The notes under the pieces were generated by a model. It was not told the origin of the DNA. It ran no database searches and was given only the letters and a program-made list of their open reading frames with translations. Source: Folioceros fuciformis (taxonomy: Eukaryota > Anthocerotophyta > Anthocerotopsida > Anthocerotales). Taken from it: a stretch of DNA of 44,965 nt. Below, one piece after another: positions 31,310-43,700 of this stretch. Each line of letters opens with the position of its first letter. Positions within the stretch are counted from its first letter, which is position 1. Where the stretch lies: the NCBI GenBank assembly GCA_049999805.1, contig JBNGIO010006186.1, positions 52,401-97,365 of the forward strand. Direction: 5' to 3'. The position numbers and the translations under genes were made by a program.

Positions 31310-34300
31310 ATGGGTGGTGGCAGGAATGGCAATGTCGGTGTCCAGAGTTTGTTCTGCTCCCTGCTATTGGGAGCCTTGCTAGTCAGCGTCTGCCATGGGC
31401 TCACCAACAACATGGAGGAGCTTTCGGATTTCTTCTCTGGCCTCAGCCCGCAGTCCAAGTTAAACTGGCCGCAGTCCGATCCCTGCGGGAGCTCGTGGAA
31501 CTTGGTGTCCTGCACCGGAGCCGACGTGACTGCCATTTTCATCAAGGGCCTGGGCCTCACGGGGACGCTCCGACCTAGCCTCACGCAGCTTCCCATGCTC
31601 ACCAGGCTGGATGCGCAGGTGAACTCCCTGGAAGGTCCCCTGCCCACCTTCAATGGGACCTCGGCGCCGCTCATCACCACGCTCTTCCTCGGTAGCAACC
31701 AGTTCTCGGCCATCCCAGCCGACTTCTTCAAGGGGCTCACCGCGCTGCGGATTTTCTCTCTGGACAAGAATCCACTGGCTGCGTGGCCCGCCCCGGATCT
31801 GTCCAACAACCCCATGCTGGTCAACTTCACTATCAGCAACTGCGGCGTGACAGGCCCCATTCCCGACACCTTCGGCTCTCTCACGTCTCTCACGACTCTC
31901 TCGATGTCGTACAACTCTCTCACGGGGCCTCTTCCCCCGAGCCTGGCCTCGGGGCGGGCTCTCAGCGTGCTGCAGCTCAATAATCAGGCGCCTCCTGGCT
32001 TGTCCGGAAATCTCAGCATTCTCGGGGATCTGCTGGGACTGACTGTTGCGTGGCTTCATGGGAACAGCTTCTCCGGGCCTCTGCCTGACAACCTGCCGTC
32101 TGGGCTGCAGGACCTTAGGCTCAACAACAATCAGTTGGTGGGTCCTCTTCCACCCTCCATGGCCTCACTCACTGCCCTCCAGACTCTCTACATCCAGAAC
32201 AACCATCTCAGCGGGCCTCTCCCTTCCTTCCCCAACAACAAACTGGATCTGACGAAGGACGATACTGACTTCTGCGGGGCAAGCTGCAACCCTGAAGTCG
32301 ATGCTCTGCTGGTCTTCCTGGCAGATTTAGGTTACCCCCAGAGCCTGGCTATGGCTTGGGTTGGTCCTGATCCATGTGCTCCATGGAAGGGGATCGTGTG
32401 TGATACCGCCGCAAATCCCAGCATCACGGTTATCAACCTCCCTCTGCAGCAGCTCACAGGAAGTATTTCTCTGGCTCTCGGCAATCTCACCGGTCTTCAA
32501 CAGATAGTGTTGTACAACAATTCCCTCACTGGCACCATTCCTGATCTGTCTGGTCTGCCCCAGCTGGTGAAGATGGACGTGAGGTACAACAGCCTGAGTC
32601 CACCCGTGCCTTCTTTCCCTCCCAGGGTCACTGTCCTGACAGTTGGGAACCCGGCGATCGATGCTCTCTCCATTCCTCCCAGTGTTCCCCCGTCTGTTGC
32701 TCCTGGAGCTACTCCTCCTGTGTCTCCTGCAGCTCCTCCCTCGGTGTCTCCTGCAGCTCCTCCCTCGGTGTCTCCTGCAGCTCCTCCTTCCGTGTCTCCT
32801 CCTGTGACTGCTGCCCCTGGCTCTGCCCCTGGTTCTGATGCCCCTGGGTCGGCTCCTGGTGGGACCTCAAAGCCTTCTCCTCCGTCTGGCACACCACCCG
32901 GAAAGACTGGTGCAGCGCCGTCATCAGGTGATGCAGCTGGTGCTGTGGCAGGAAGTAGCAAGTCTTCTTCCATACCCGTGGCTGCGGTTGCTGGACCAGT
33001 TGTAGGAGTTGTTTCTTTTTTGGTTCTTGCGGGAGTCCTATTCTACTGCTGCTATCAGAAGAAGAGGAAGGGATTCCTGAGGGTCCCGAGTAGCACCACC
33101 AGTGTCATGATCCACCCCCGAGACTCTTCTTCGGATCCGGAAGTGGTCAAGATCGTTGTGGGAGGCAGTGCTGGGGCTGCAAGTAAGACCCACAGCAGGA
33201 CCAGCAGTGGGCCAAGTGATGTCACGGTTGTGGGAGAGCCTAACAATCTGGTGATCTCCATCGAGGTTCTGCGGGACGTGACCAAGAACTTCAGCGACGA
33301 GAATGTGTTGGGAAGGGGCGGGTTCGGTGTGGTGTACAAGGGACAGCTCGAGGATGGAACCATGATCGCTGTGAAGAGGATGGAGGCAGCAGTGGTGTCC
33401 AGCAAAGGGCTCAGCGAGTTCCAGGCCGAGATTGCCGTCTTGACTAAGGTGCGACACCGTCATCTGGTGGCATTGCTGGGCTACTGCGTGGAGGGCAATG
33501 AGAGGCTTCTTGTGTATGAGTACATGCCGCAGGGAACATTGAGCCAGCATCTCTTCGACTGGAAGAGCCATGACGAGAAGCCTTTGCCCTGGAAGAAGAG
33601 GCTCTCCATCGCCCTGGATGTGGCTCGTGGGATGGAGTATCTGCACGGGCTTGCCCACAAGAGCTTCATCCACCGTGACTTGAAGCCATCCAATATCCTT
33701 CTGGGAGATGACTTCCGAGCCAAGGTCTCGGACTTCGGGTTGGTGAAGCTTGCCCCTGAAGGCAAGTACTCTGTGGAGACAAGGCTGGCAGGCACATTCG
33801 GCTATCTTGCTCCAGAATATGCTGTGACAGGACGGGTGACCACGAAGGCAGATGTGTTCAGCTTTGGGGTGGTGCTGATGGAGCTGGTCACCGGTCGGCG
33901 GGCACTGGATGAGACCCAGCCAGAGGAGAACATGCATCTGGTGACATGGTTCAGGCGGACCAACACCAACAAGGATAACTTCATGAAGGCCATCGACTCT
34001 TCCATCGAACTCAACGAAGAGACTCTCCAGACAGTTCTCATTGTTGCCGAGCTTGCAGGACACTGTACTGCCCCCGAGCCGTACCAACGTCCAGACATGG
34101 GTCATGCTGTCAACGTCCTTGCACCCCTGGTGGAGATGTGGAAGCCCTCCAACTACGACCCCGAGGACAACGCCGGCATCAACATGGAGCTCTCCCTTCC
34201 TCAGGCGCTCAAGCAGTGGCAGGCTCTGGGAGACCTTTCCATGACCAGCAGCCTGGATGACACAAAGACCAGTCTTCCAACAGGTTTTGCCGACTCCTTC

Positions 34301-34321
34301 ACGTCAGCAGACGGTCGTTGA
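31310..34321 (+). CDS. TMK: TMK-type leucine-rich-repeat receptor kinase
   Basis: This is 1003 residues in one open frame. A signal peptide (SLFCSLLLGALLVSVCHG) precedes an LRR N-terminal cap. Then come a first LRR block, a Cys-containing non-LRR island (FCGASCNPEVDALL...GPDPCAPWKGIVC) and a second short LRR block, the two-block ectodomain typical of TMKs. A Pro/Ser/Ala-rich linker with SPAAPPSV repeats follows, and a membrane segment lies at about 553-581 (PVVGVVSFLVLAGVLFYCCY). The kinase has a P-loop from residue 668 (GRGGFGVVYKG), Lys689, HRD at 788-790 and DFG at 808-810, and it is an active-type RD kinase. The activation segment AGTFGYLAPEYAVTGRVTTK and the ALDETQPEENMHLVTWFRR block are TMK-like. 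TMKs act at the plasma membrane in cell-surface auxin signalling. The frame is open 30 codons further upstream, but the ATG at 31310 places the signal peptide near the N-terminus. Confidence 0.93.
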   Translation: MGGGRNGNVGVQSLFCSLLLGALLVSVCHGLTNNMEELSDFFSGLSPQSKLNWPQSDPCGSSWNLVSCTGADVTAIFIKGLGLTGTLRPSLTQLPMLTRLDAQVNSLEGPLPTFNGTSAPLITTLFLGSNQFSAIPADFFKGLTALRIFSLDKNPLAAWPAPDLSNNPMLVNFTISNCGVTGPIPDTFGSLTSLTTLSMSYNSLTGPLPPSLASGRALSVLQLNNQAPPGLSGNLSILGDLLGLTVAWLHGNSFSGPLPDNLPSGLQDLRLNNNQLVGPLPPSMASLTALQTLYIQNNHLSGPLPSFPNNKLDLTKDDTDFCGASCNPEVDALLVFLADLGYPQSLAMAWVGPDPCAPWKGIVCDTAANPSITVINLPLQQLTGSISLALGNLTGLQQIVLYNNSLTGTIPDLSGLPQLVKMDVRYNSLSPPVPSFPPRVTVLTVGNPAIDALSIPPSVPPSVAPGATPPVSPAAPPSVSPAAPPSVSPAAPPSVSPPVTAAPGSAPGSDAPGSAPGGTSKPSPPSGTPPGKTGAAPSSGDAAGAVAGSSKSSSIPVAAVAGPVVGVVSFLVLAGVLFYCCYQKKRKGFLRVPSSTTSVMIHPRDSSSDPEVVKIVVGGSAGAASKTHSRTSSGPSDVTVVGEPNNLVISIEVLRDVTKNFSDENVLGRGGFGVVYKGQLEDGTMIAVKRMEAAVVSSKGLSEFQAEIAVLTKVRHRHLVALLGYCVEGNERLLVYEYMPQGTLSQHLFDWKSHDEKPLPWKKRLSIALDVARGMEYLHGLAHKSFIHRDLKPSNILLGDDFRAKVSDFGLVKLAPEGKYSVETRLAGTFGYLAPEYAVTGRVTTKADVFSFGVVLMELVTGRRALDETQPEENMHLVTWFRRTNTNKDNFMKAIDSSIELNEETLQTVLIVAELAGHCTAPEPYQRPDMGHAVNVLAPLVEMWKPSNYDPEDNAGINMELSLPQALKQWQALGDLSMTSSLDDTKTSLPTGFADSFTSADGR
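32700..32810 (+). repeat. 24-bp coding repeat in the TMK linker
   Basis: Three copies of GTGTCTCCTGCAGCTCCTCC + CTCG encode SPAAPPSV in the juxtamembrane extracellular linker. Confidence 0.75.
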
Positions 34322-37300
34322 TGCCATGCCACACTTTGTTGCAGATTCTGTACAGCAGATCCTACAACCCACCTTCGCTATTTCTCCATGGGCTCATGGA
34401 GTTTGATCAAGACCGAGACTGTACTGTCCTTGTGTGCGTGCTGCTATGGCCTCCTCTTTGCTCCTTTCCTTAGCGTAGTCCCTTTGCACTAGCTTTTCCA
34501 GGACTTGCGGAGTTCAGACAATTGGCCTTCAAGGCTTCATGCAGCTCTTAGATCGCATGCAACATATCAAGTATATCATATGCTAAGTTGTATTGTATTT
34601 TCAAATTTGCATTCCTGGACGTCGACCTCTTCCTCCTCTTCCCCACTCTTATCCTGACCTTGCCACCCCAGTCCCCAGCTGTTCAGCAATAACTAAGATA
34701 CCCGCAAGTGGGTTTTGTATCTTCCGCATTTCTGGTTGAGCCTCTATTTACCTTCCTCTCTTCTGTCGATTCAGCCTTGCTTAGCCCTTTTTCCAATTTC
34801 CGACGTAAATGGCTGTCTCAGGTTTCAGGTGCTCAGGGTGTACGGATCATAAAGTCATGAGGTCAGCTGTTCATACTCATCAGAAGGGAAGAGAACTCCC
34901 CCTTCCCTAGTCAACTGTCAGCTCAGAAATTTAGGACCGGTACGAGACAAAAACAGCAATAGTCTAGACTTGCACCCTCGAGCCTCCAGGTTTCATGCTG
35001 CTTCATCTTCACCATTGTAACCACCTACAAGCCTGACCATTCTGCATTTCCACATTGCTAAAAACCCAATGGCCGAAACTAGTTCTCAGGGGTTTTACGT
35101 CACCTTCGCCTTGGAATCACCCTTGGACACTTCCTCGTCCCGCCGACACCCGACCCTGGCATTTCCGCCACTCCCCTCGCCCGCGATGAAGTTTCAGATT
35201 CACCGACCAATCGCTCGCTTCGCGGGACCGGCCTTTTCCAGATGGGTACATTCAGTCGACCCCACTGCTGTGCTGTCAGTTCTTGCTACCTCCAAACCTT
35301 TGATGTCGTCTTCCATAGTTTGTCGTAGTAGGGATGGCATTGTCGCTACCTCTTTCATGCCATCAAGTCCGTCGCGGTAGGGGTGGCATAGTCATTACTT
35401 CCCTCATGCCACATCTTCCATAGTCAATCTTTGTAGGAGGGCCTTGTCGCTACCTCTTTGATGCCATTAGTCTCGGGTGGTATGGTCGCAATTTCTTTGA
35501 TCCACATCTTACATAGTTTGTCATAAAAGAGCTGGCATTGTCACTACCTTCTCTTCAATACTTTCGCGCAGCTTCTATTTTAACAGCACGAGGGAATAGT
35601 GAATCTCACATTTCGTATTTGTGTGGAGCAAATAGTATCTCTATTTTTTTTTGCTGGTCAAAGTTAACACATTCTTAGTAGTCATGGTTTCATATCTAAT
35701 TATGTGTAGGAAAAATGGACTTGGTCTTCCTCTTTTACATAATGGGTTTGCCCTATAGGACGACAACATTTGCAGGTGACAACATTTGCAAGTCCTCTAC
35801 AAGATGACAACCTTTGCAGGACAGGACAGGTGGTGACAACGTTGGTAGTAGGAGAGGCAGCGTCAACAACCCTAGTGGTAGGTAGACCCTTCTCCTCCCA
35901 GACCATGATGTTTTAGGTGCTATTGATAGTCTTTAAGCTTCAGGGGTTAGTCCTTAGTGTTCCTCTCATAGTTTATCTCCTTCTCTAAGTAGTGTGGATG
36001 GGTTTTTCCATCATGATTAATTTTTTTAAAATAAATAAAAATTAATTAAAATCCCTAAAAATTAATAAATAAATTACAAAGTTGGGTCAAGAATAGGTTT
36101 AGTAAGCCCCCTTTTTTTTGGACTGTTTCTAGAGTTATTTTGTGTTTAATGTGTTACAGAAAACTAAAAAAAAGCTGGTTCGTCTATTTAGGATGGAGTG
36201 ATGTAAAGTGGGGGTCAATCGACTCACAAAGGTGCGAAGTGGGCATCAATTGACTAACAAAGGCGGACACTTGAACGAATAATAGGATGGGCCTAAACAA
36301 ATCAGAGGATGAGTATGAAGGTGAACACCTAAAAAGGTGAACACCTAAATGAATTGTAGGATGGGCTTTGAGGTGCATCGAAGGAATTGGATAATAAAGT
36401 CACTTTGTTGAAGTTGGGTATACTCCAAAAAAGTTATTTGTAGTACTCCAAAGTAGCATCGTGTAACTAATGTTGAGAAGGAGTGGTAGTAGGTAATAGA
36501 GACGCTCTTCAATAGTATTAATGGTATGCTAGCAATGTTTTAACAACGGGAACTGGAAAGCATATAGCACAACTAATGCTAATACAAATTGGTGTTAGCT
36601 ACAATGGATGTGAATCAATTCCAATCCACCACCTACATCCTTTTATGCCTTTTATTTCAAATCATTACTTGAATTTATTCTATTCACAGCCTCTGCTAGC
36701 AGCATTGCTACCTCTCATCTTTCTTACGCCACTTGCTTTGTTATCAAGCTCCTCTCATAATCATTCTTGTCTTTGCTTCCTAGTCTTATGTTGCAATAGC
36801 ATCCACTAGAGGCCTCTAGATTGGCATGCCTTGGAATTTAGAGAAGTGCAAAGTTCGAGCGCACTATTTTGCAAGGTTTGCACCATGGATAGAAGAAACA
36901 GGCCACCTAATGGATAAGTAGGTGACCTAAGTGAAGGTTTTGAATCTTCCATACATGTTGGACCTCCAACTGCATGTCAACATTAAGAAAGCACGACCAC
37001 AACCTCCATGCTTATGCTATGGAAATGAGGTCAAAGAGCATTTGAGCCAATGCTTTGTAGGAAAGAATTGTTTCGAGCACCTTTGAAGAGTCCTCATGTT
37101 CTAATAAGTCTATGAGTGGCCAACGAAAGAGACTAGAGGAATGATTAGAAACTCTTGTCGGAAAAAGATGGCAAAAGAGTCAAGATGAATGATATTCTAC
37201 TATCCTCCTACTTTGTGTCAACATTGAGAAAGTGCAACCACAACCTCCATGTATCATAGATGAATGATATTCTATTATCCTCCTACTTTGTGTCAACATT

Positions 37301-38345
37301 GAGAAAGTGCAACCACAACCTCCATGCTTATGCTACATGGATCTGAACCAATGCTTTCTAGGAAGGAATTGTGTAGAGGACCTTTAAAGAGTCCTTATAT
37401 AGAATTTGAGGGCTTTAAGCTTCACTTCGTGGAGAAGCAATCACTTGGTTTATTTGAGTTTGCTTGCACTCATGCACAAGAAAGGAGCCCATAACAGGGC
37501 ATGGACTCTGGCTTCCAACAGAACCATGCATCTAGGCTTTTCAAATCACATCTGCCTTAGTTTAACCCAATTTTCTTAATAGGATGAGGTTTTGCCTTAG
37601 CATGAGGTTTTGCATTAGCATGAGGTTTTGCATTAGGATGAGGTTTTACCTTGGTTTAACCCAACCTCCGTTGCTGGATGAGGTTTTGCCCTAGTTGAAG
37701 GCAACCTCGAGCTTCCGTTGTTAGGATGAGATTTTGCCTTAGTTGAAGGCAACCTCGAGCTTGCTCTCCCTGGACATGTAGCTGCGAGGCACCCCTTGAC
37801 TTGTCAAACACACAATTAGTGCATGGCTTGGTCGTTCTTGATTCAGGGGTAGACTGACGGTTTGTAGATCGCACTTAGACTGTCTCGAACTGCCCTGTAA
37901 ACTAGCAGTCGATTCTAAGGGGCTACTTGGCAATAAACACATCCTGGACGGGAGTTCTAGTACACAGGGAGACTTGTATGGCACAAAATACAAATAATCT
38001 ACTCAGATATGTCTTTCTTCACCTTCGGAGGTGTTCGTCTCTCCTTGCAGCTTGAGTCTTACGGTTCAAGTTCATCCTCGTTGCTCTCTAGTTTGAAATT
38101 TACGTTTGTAGGCTCATCTGCAGCTGGAGCTGATGTTTGTGAGTCGATCCTTTCGTAAGAATTAGTTATTCGTGCAAGTTCTTCATTTAAAGCCGGATCT
38201 CCCCTGCATAACCCCATACAAATCTCAGCCTCTTTGTACGTAAGGTTGGTTCCACAGCCTCAGATTACGTGCAATAAGGTCTGCCAACTCATGGTAGAGT
38301 GCAAGGAAAATGTTGCATGTCAAATCCAGCGGGGTCGACGCAGTC
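34322..38345. repeat. AT-rich intergenic block with degenerate repeats
   Basis: After the kinase 3' UTR no gene is recognised. Repeats include degenerate GCTACCTCTTTGATGCCAT modules at about 35275-35550 and GACAACATTTGCAG copies at 35760-35840. GGTGAACACCTAAA copies lie at about 36320-36350, and a 75-bp direct duplication occupies 37184-37258 / 37259-37333. GATGAGGTTTTGCCTTAG-type units fill 37580-37745. The sequence around the 75-bp unit recurs in diverged form near 36970-37090, which fits a decayed dispersed element. The 103-codon frame at 35069-35380 (+) is not recognised. Confidence 0.5.
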
Positions 38346-40442
38346 TTACTTGATAGAATATACGACGAGTCCGATCGTCACAACGGCAAATGCCACAAAG
38401 TAAAGCCAATCCACCTGCAGTGCAACGGACAGGTTGAGATAGAGGGCGGTCCCTAATAATTTCAACCCTAAACCCGACAGCCATATACTCTGACACGTCA
38501 TACTGAAATGAGAAACGGGGGAGTACGAGGTACCGTTTGGTGGTAGAGTAAAGCGCGAATTGCCACAGCCCACATATCCGATGTCAGCAATGAAAGATTC
38601 ATCATCGCGGAACCGCTGAGCTGTTGCATTTCAGAAGAACTGCATTCAATGAGCCTTCACTGCAAATTGCTTTGAAGAAACAATCAATACTACGGCCTTG
38701 TTGTCAAGCTCACAAGCTTGGAGACAGTTCCCGGAGGCCAGTATGCACAGGATGCATTCTGAGGCAAGTACCTGGAGGATGACCGGAACTGATGTGTAGA
38801 ATGCAAAAAGGAAGACAGCGAAGGAAATGAAAGGAAGGGCCTGCACACACCATTAGCAGCGGTGTAAGGTTCCGAACAGGCACGTTTAGAGAACACGACT
38901 TGTTAGACCCATCATCTTGAGATCACATGCAACATATGGAACCCTACCGCATCTGCCCGGCGTCTATCAAGCTGAGATCAACTGTAGGGGATGTCTGGCT
39001 TCTACAAAAGTGTCTAATACGTCACAAAGACACAGAGGTTAACGCCTTACCGCACTTATAGTCCATTGAACTGATTGCACCTCATTCCACTCCAGAAAAT
39101 ACCTTAAGTTGATATAGTCAAGGCATGTTTCCGACAGACACGCAAAACTAGCAGTTCTAGACAGGATTAAGAATGCCGCTCTCAAGGCAAAATGCACTGG
39201 AACAGACCCATGGATACAGTTGGCAGGCACTGATTAGGGAGCCAAACACCCCAATGAAGGCCAGGAACTCGATCCTGTCACTAGTTTTGACCAGAAACTC
39301 CTGCACAGACCCGATCACAGTCAGTGGACAGTAACCACGAATGTCATTGCCAGAACCATGACAAAGGGGTCGTTATTGACAGTCAACAACAAACCTCGCT
39401 GACATTGGTGAAACCATACAACGTTGCAGCTGAAAGCATTAGCAGATCTCCAAAAAGAGGATGGTTTCCTCCTGTGCACACAGAAGCAGCCTGAGATCAA
39501 CAGACGACATATACGACGGCCACAAATACAGAAAGTCTGCAATGCTGAAAACGATGAAGACTAGCAGCAATCTGCAAGTACTGGTTGGTGAAAATAGCAC
39601 ATACCAGATCGATCAGCAGAATGTACATCAGAGACAACTAAAAGAACCAGGCCCGTGACACACAAAGCAATGCCAATCAAGTGGCTGGGTAGGTACTTTG
39701 TTTTCAGCAGCAGCCATGTCAAAAATATGACACAAGGAATGGTCCAGCAATCCAGCAGCATAATACTTGTGATGGATGTGTATTGATAGGCGCACACCGC
39801 TGTGATGGCAAAGAGAAAAAGAAGGGTGAATGAGGCACAAACTAACCCTCTCAGCTGTAAGAAAGTCCAACATTGAGTAGTTACGTAAACCGGAACAACG
39901 ATAACAGACCCAAATAGTTGGCCTCCACATCGATGAAGGCCAGGAGCAAGTAGACATACCACGGCACCTGTCAGGAGCAAGCCACTGTAAAAATCCACCA
40001 ACAGCGAGTTGCCAACTCATAAAGAAGGTGCAAATGCATCTGGTTTAGAAATCCAAACTACATGAGAGAAGCAGGCCTGAACTACAAATGTACAAGCAGG
40101 AAAACCTGACATCTGTTCGGGCGTCGTAGAACAATAGACCCGTACACAATTGCAAGGAGGAGGTACACGAAAAAGCATTGCAAGATAGGGGCATTAATAC
40201 CTGCCAAACACCGAAATTAAACGAGTTCAACCATGCATCATGCAACCAGCACTCTGCACGACCTCGCTTTTCCTACGGTCACACAGGGGAACGAAAGCAT
40301 GCGCAGGTACACAGCACGAATCGCGTGATGGCATACCTTGGCGAGCCAATTCTGAGGTAGAGAAGGCAACGCCAGTGAGCAACAGTGAAATGAACTGGCC
40401 TAACCCCAGCGCCAGAAGCGTGCGCCCATGGGTCAGCTCCAT
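38346..40442 (-). CDS. DUF914 / SLC35F-like membrane transporter
   Basis: Ten short exons (40442-40337, 40200-40106, 39967-39910, 39799-39605, 39471-39395, 39300-39218, 39102-39051, 38840-38772, 38620-38534, 38414-38346) join in phase to 296 residues. All introns are GT-AG and 94-210 bp. Family landmarks are LLALGLGQFISLLLTGVAFS, WYVYLLLAFIDVEANYLAV, AYQYTSITSIMLLDCWTIPC, TWLLLKTKYLPSHLIGIALC, NVSEEFLVK, MNLSLLTSDMWAVAIRALLY and VDWLYFVAFAVVTIGLVVYS. About ten membrane helices are expected, as in drug/metabolite-transporter superfamily proteins. The substrate of plant DUF914 members is not established. The C-terminus is short, ending two residues after the last helix. The acceptor of exon 7 (TTAAG) is weak but keeps frame and homology. 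Confidence 0.9.
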
Positions 40443-40778
40443 GCTTACCCAACGGCCCTGTCCTCAGTGGCTGGCGTCCATAGCAGGTCTTTGAAAGGGA
40501 CCTTGCCATGGCTGTCATATTGAAAATGCATTGCTCTTCCTCGAAATCTACCAGAATCCGGGCCGACAAGAGTACTCTTGACAAAGTCCTCCTTCTCGTT
40601 ATTACCTTTAATGAAAAGAGCGCGAATAAGGTTGCGTGATGCCGAAGTCAAGCTGATCAACTGTCTGGACCTGCTGCGTGCTGCTCCACGGAGATCACAC
40701 TACGTAACACATCATGAGTTGTCTTTGCAGGATGGCAGTTTGCGTGTTGCGTAGGGTTTGGGGTTTACAATGCGACAA
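40443..40778. other. Short intergenic interval
   Basis: This lies between the GH31 stop and the transporter start, both on the minus strand. It must hold the GH31 3' UTR and the transporter promoter/5' UTR. A telomere-like GTAGGGTTTGGGGTTTAC occurs at 40751-40768. Confidence 0.4.
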
Positions 40779-43700
40779 TTAAGCACATGACCAGCTGATG
40801 TCGAGATTCTCGCCCATTGACAAGTGAAGCCCAGATATGTCTGCTCGCAAGCGGGAGGGATCATGGGACACTCGGACCTGCGAGGATGGGGCAGCATTGT
40901 TGATCAAGACATTCCCGGGCAAGGTTGCCACTCCCAAGAGTACCACATTGTGCAGGTCCAACTGCTGGTCAGTAGCATAGGTCCCGGTGGCTCCTACTCT
41001 GGCTTGCAGGCACCCTTGAGTTGGAGATAAGGAGGCAGTGTAGGCAACCATGGTGGACTTCCCTGGGGTGAGCTTCATCTGTGTCTCGCTGTCGTCGTCG
41101 AGGAACAGTTGGCCTCTGGCAGTTTGAGTCTCTGATGTTGGTGCTTCCAATGAGAAGGCGATGAGCAGCGAAAAAGGAGTCTTGCGGCAAAGGGTGGTAG
41201 TCAGCCTGCTTTCTTGCATGGGGACAATGGCGCCCTCGTGGACATGGACGTTCACGACTTGTAGAGCAGCTGACAGTGTCTTGTAGGCGCCTTCGGAGCC
41301 AGTGACATGTGAGGAATCGAACAGATTGTACCACGTACCCCTTGGAAAGTAGGCGTTTACAGATGAGGCCCCTGCTTCCAGCACCGGTGAAACCAAAATA
41401 CAGGATCCCAGCAAAAACTGCTTAGAGATGGTCAGAGACTCTGAATCTTCAGCGAACTCAAAGAAGAGAGGCCTGGCAATAGGATGGCCATGGACGTGAG
41501 CTCCGTAAGCCAAAGTGTAGAGGAAAGGCAGCATGCGGTACCGAAGACCGAGGGCAGTCCGAGCAGACGCGGCCACCGTTTTCCAGAGGTAGAGTTCCTG
41601 GTGACTGCTGTCGATATGCGAATGGTTTCTAGCGAAGGGATAGAAAGCACCCACCTGAATCCACCGATTCATCAGCTCCTCCCCAGCATCCCCCAGAAAC
41701 CCACCAATGTCTGCACCCACCATCGGAATGCCGAACAGCCCCGATCCCAGGATTCCTACCACAGAGTAAGCCAGGTCGTCGAAGGAAGATGCGTTGTCAC
41801 CTGTCCAGTGGGCGGCATACTTCCCAGACCCGACAAAAGTGGATCGAGAAAGGATGAAGGGGCGCTTGCCTAGAACTGTCCGGAGGGCCTTCTCAGTCAC
41901 GATGGCCTCACACAGACCATACAGGTTATGAGCGTCGTACTCTAAAACTCCATTGAAGTGCCGGGCACTGGTGGCAATAGTGTACATTCCCAGATTTCTC
42001 CTGGTGCCTCCGTCATTGATGCTGTATGGAGGATTGTCCCAGCGTGACGGGTTCTCAGAAGCGCAACTCAAGCAAGGTGTGGTTGGAGAGCTCTTGTCAG
42101 GGCAAACCCGGTTCACAGGATACGTACACGTCAGGCCGGTGGAAAAGTTGGATGCCTCGTTCATATCAATCCACAAACCATCGAAGGGCACTTGGTCATG
42201 GAAGTCTGCAACTTCTCTCGTCCAATACGAGGCTGTGTTGGGATCCAGAAAGTCTGGAAAGTTGACAGGTCCCGGCCAAACTTGTCCAAGGTAGTTGTCA
42301 CCATTGACGTCCTTGATATAAATGTCAGCCTGAAGACCCCTGTCATAAGATGGGTAGTTGTCCACAGCATGGATGCCTGCACAAAATTGATTGTGGAAGG
42401 TGAGAGTTTAACTTTCAGACGAAGTCCTGACAGTGACAACTTCCTGATTTCGCATTCACGAGTTTCGTGTTCGCAGTTTGGCAGTTTTGGGTGAGGGAAG
42501 CTTACCAGGGTCTACGATCATGACGTACTTCTTCCCGTCTGCATGCAGCTCATCAGCAAATTTCCGAAGCCTATCCGCTGGATAATTGACAGGGTCGAGT
42601 GTGAAGTCTCTACTGCTGTCCATGTAGTCAATGTCCGACCACATCACTTCGAGAGGAATATTTGATTCCTTGTACCCAGAGACCACGCTCTCCAATTCAT
42701 CCACGTTTTTGTAGCCCCATCTACACTGATGGTAACCTACACACTCGAGGATTTGTGGCTTCACAAAACAGGAGAACATGCGGAGCACACCACGCTGATG
42801 CGAACATAAAGGAAAGGAACAGCGCCTAGAACACACGACCGGTGCCTGCAAACAGGGGAGGCGAAGCTTTACCAAAAGACCAGTAAGGCATGGGCGCAGG
42901 CCTTCCTACGAGTTGGGTGTACTGTGACACCACAGACAAGGGCGAGCCACCCCCAAAAAAATAGAAATCCAGTACACCTCCAACAACTCGGTAGGTCAGA
43001 CCGTGGGATGAGTAGGAGACATCCATGCCATTACTGTTGAGGAGAAGCACACCATGAGTTGTACCACCTCGTCTTACATCCATGTAGAAGGGAAAGGCAC
43101 CGTACAAGTTCACATCAGTGGACAGGCTGGGAATATCTGCGGCCCATAGTGTGTAAGTCTCTCCTTGCGTTAGCCGCAAACCTTTGGACCGTGTGCTCTC
43201 ACCCAACCCATACAAGGATGCATCCTGAGGAATCTCAGTTGATATCTCCAAATACTGATCCTTGAACACCAAGCTCGCAGGACCATGATGACCCCTGGCT
43301 GTGTTGAAGAGGACCTCACCAGTGCTTTTCCTACTCACTGTGAAGCTGAAAGGATCCAAGATGTACGAGAAATCCAAGCTACGAGAAGAGAAGTTGTCTT
43401 CTCCTGACTCCCCCTCACCACCACTCCGGGGTATGAGATCTTCCGGAATTTCCCATCGTTCCTTACTACTATCGGTGATCTTCACATGGACCCTGTCAGG
43501 AGTTTCGTACCTGAGCAAAGAGCTGGTGTTAGACCAGCAACTTCCCGTCACACACACGATAAAATGCTTGAACCGACAGGTCTGGAGCCGACACGCAGAT
43601 GGACAGACCTCACGGTCAGCAGCAGGTCCGTTAAATCCTGTCCATACGCCTGGGTACCTCGGATGAGCTTCAAGTTTGCAACAATGCAACTTCCATCTCC

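Noticed and set aside
33038-34105. 355-codon minus-strand frame inside the TMK-like kinase
   Set aside because: It is a shadow of the kinase coding strand, which has all catalytic motifs.
36950-37095. Possible retrotransposon zinc knuckle (CLCYGNEVKEHLSQC)
   Set aside because: Cys/His spacing does not fit C-x2-C-x4-H-x4-C and the frame is short, so no gag call is made.
38463-38475. Telomere-like words (CCCTAAACCC) in the transporter intron and at 40751
   Set aside because: They are single short copies, expected by chance or as telo-box-like words. Unlike 4317-4343, they are not at a breakpoint.
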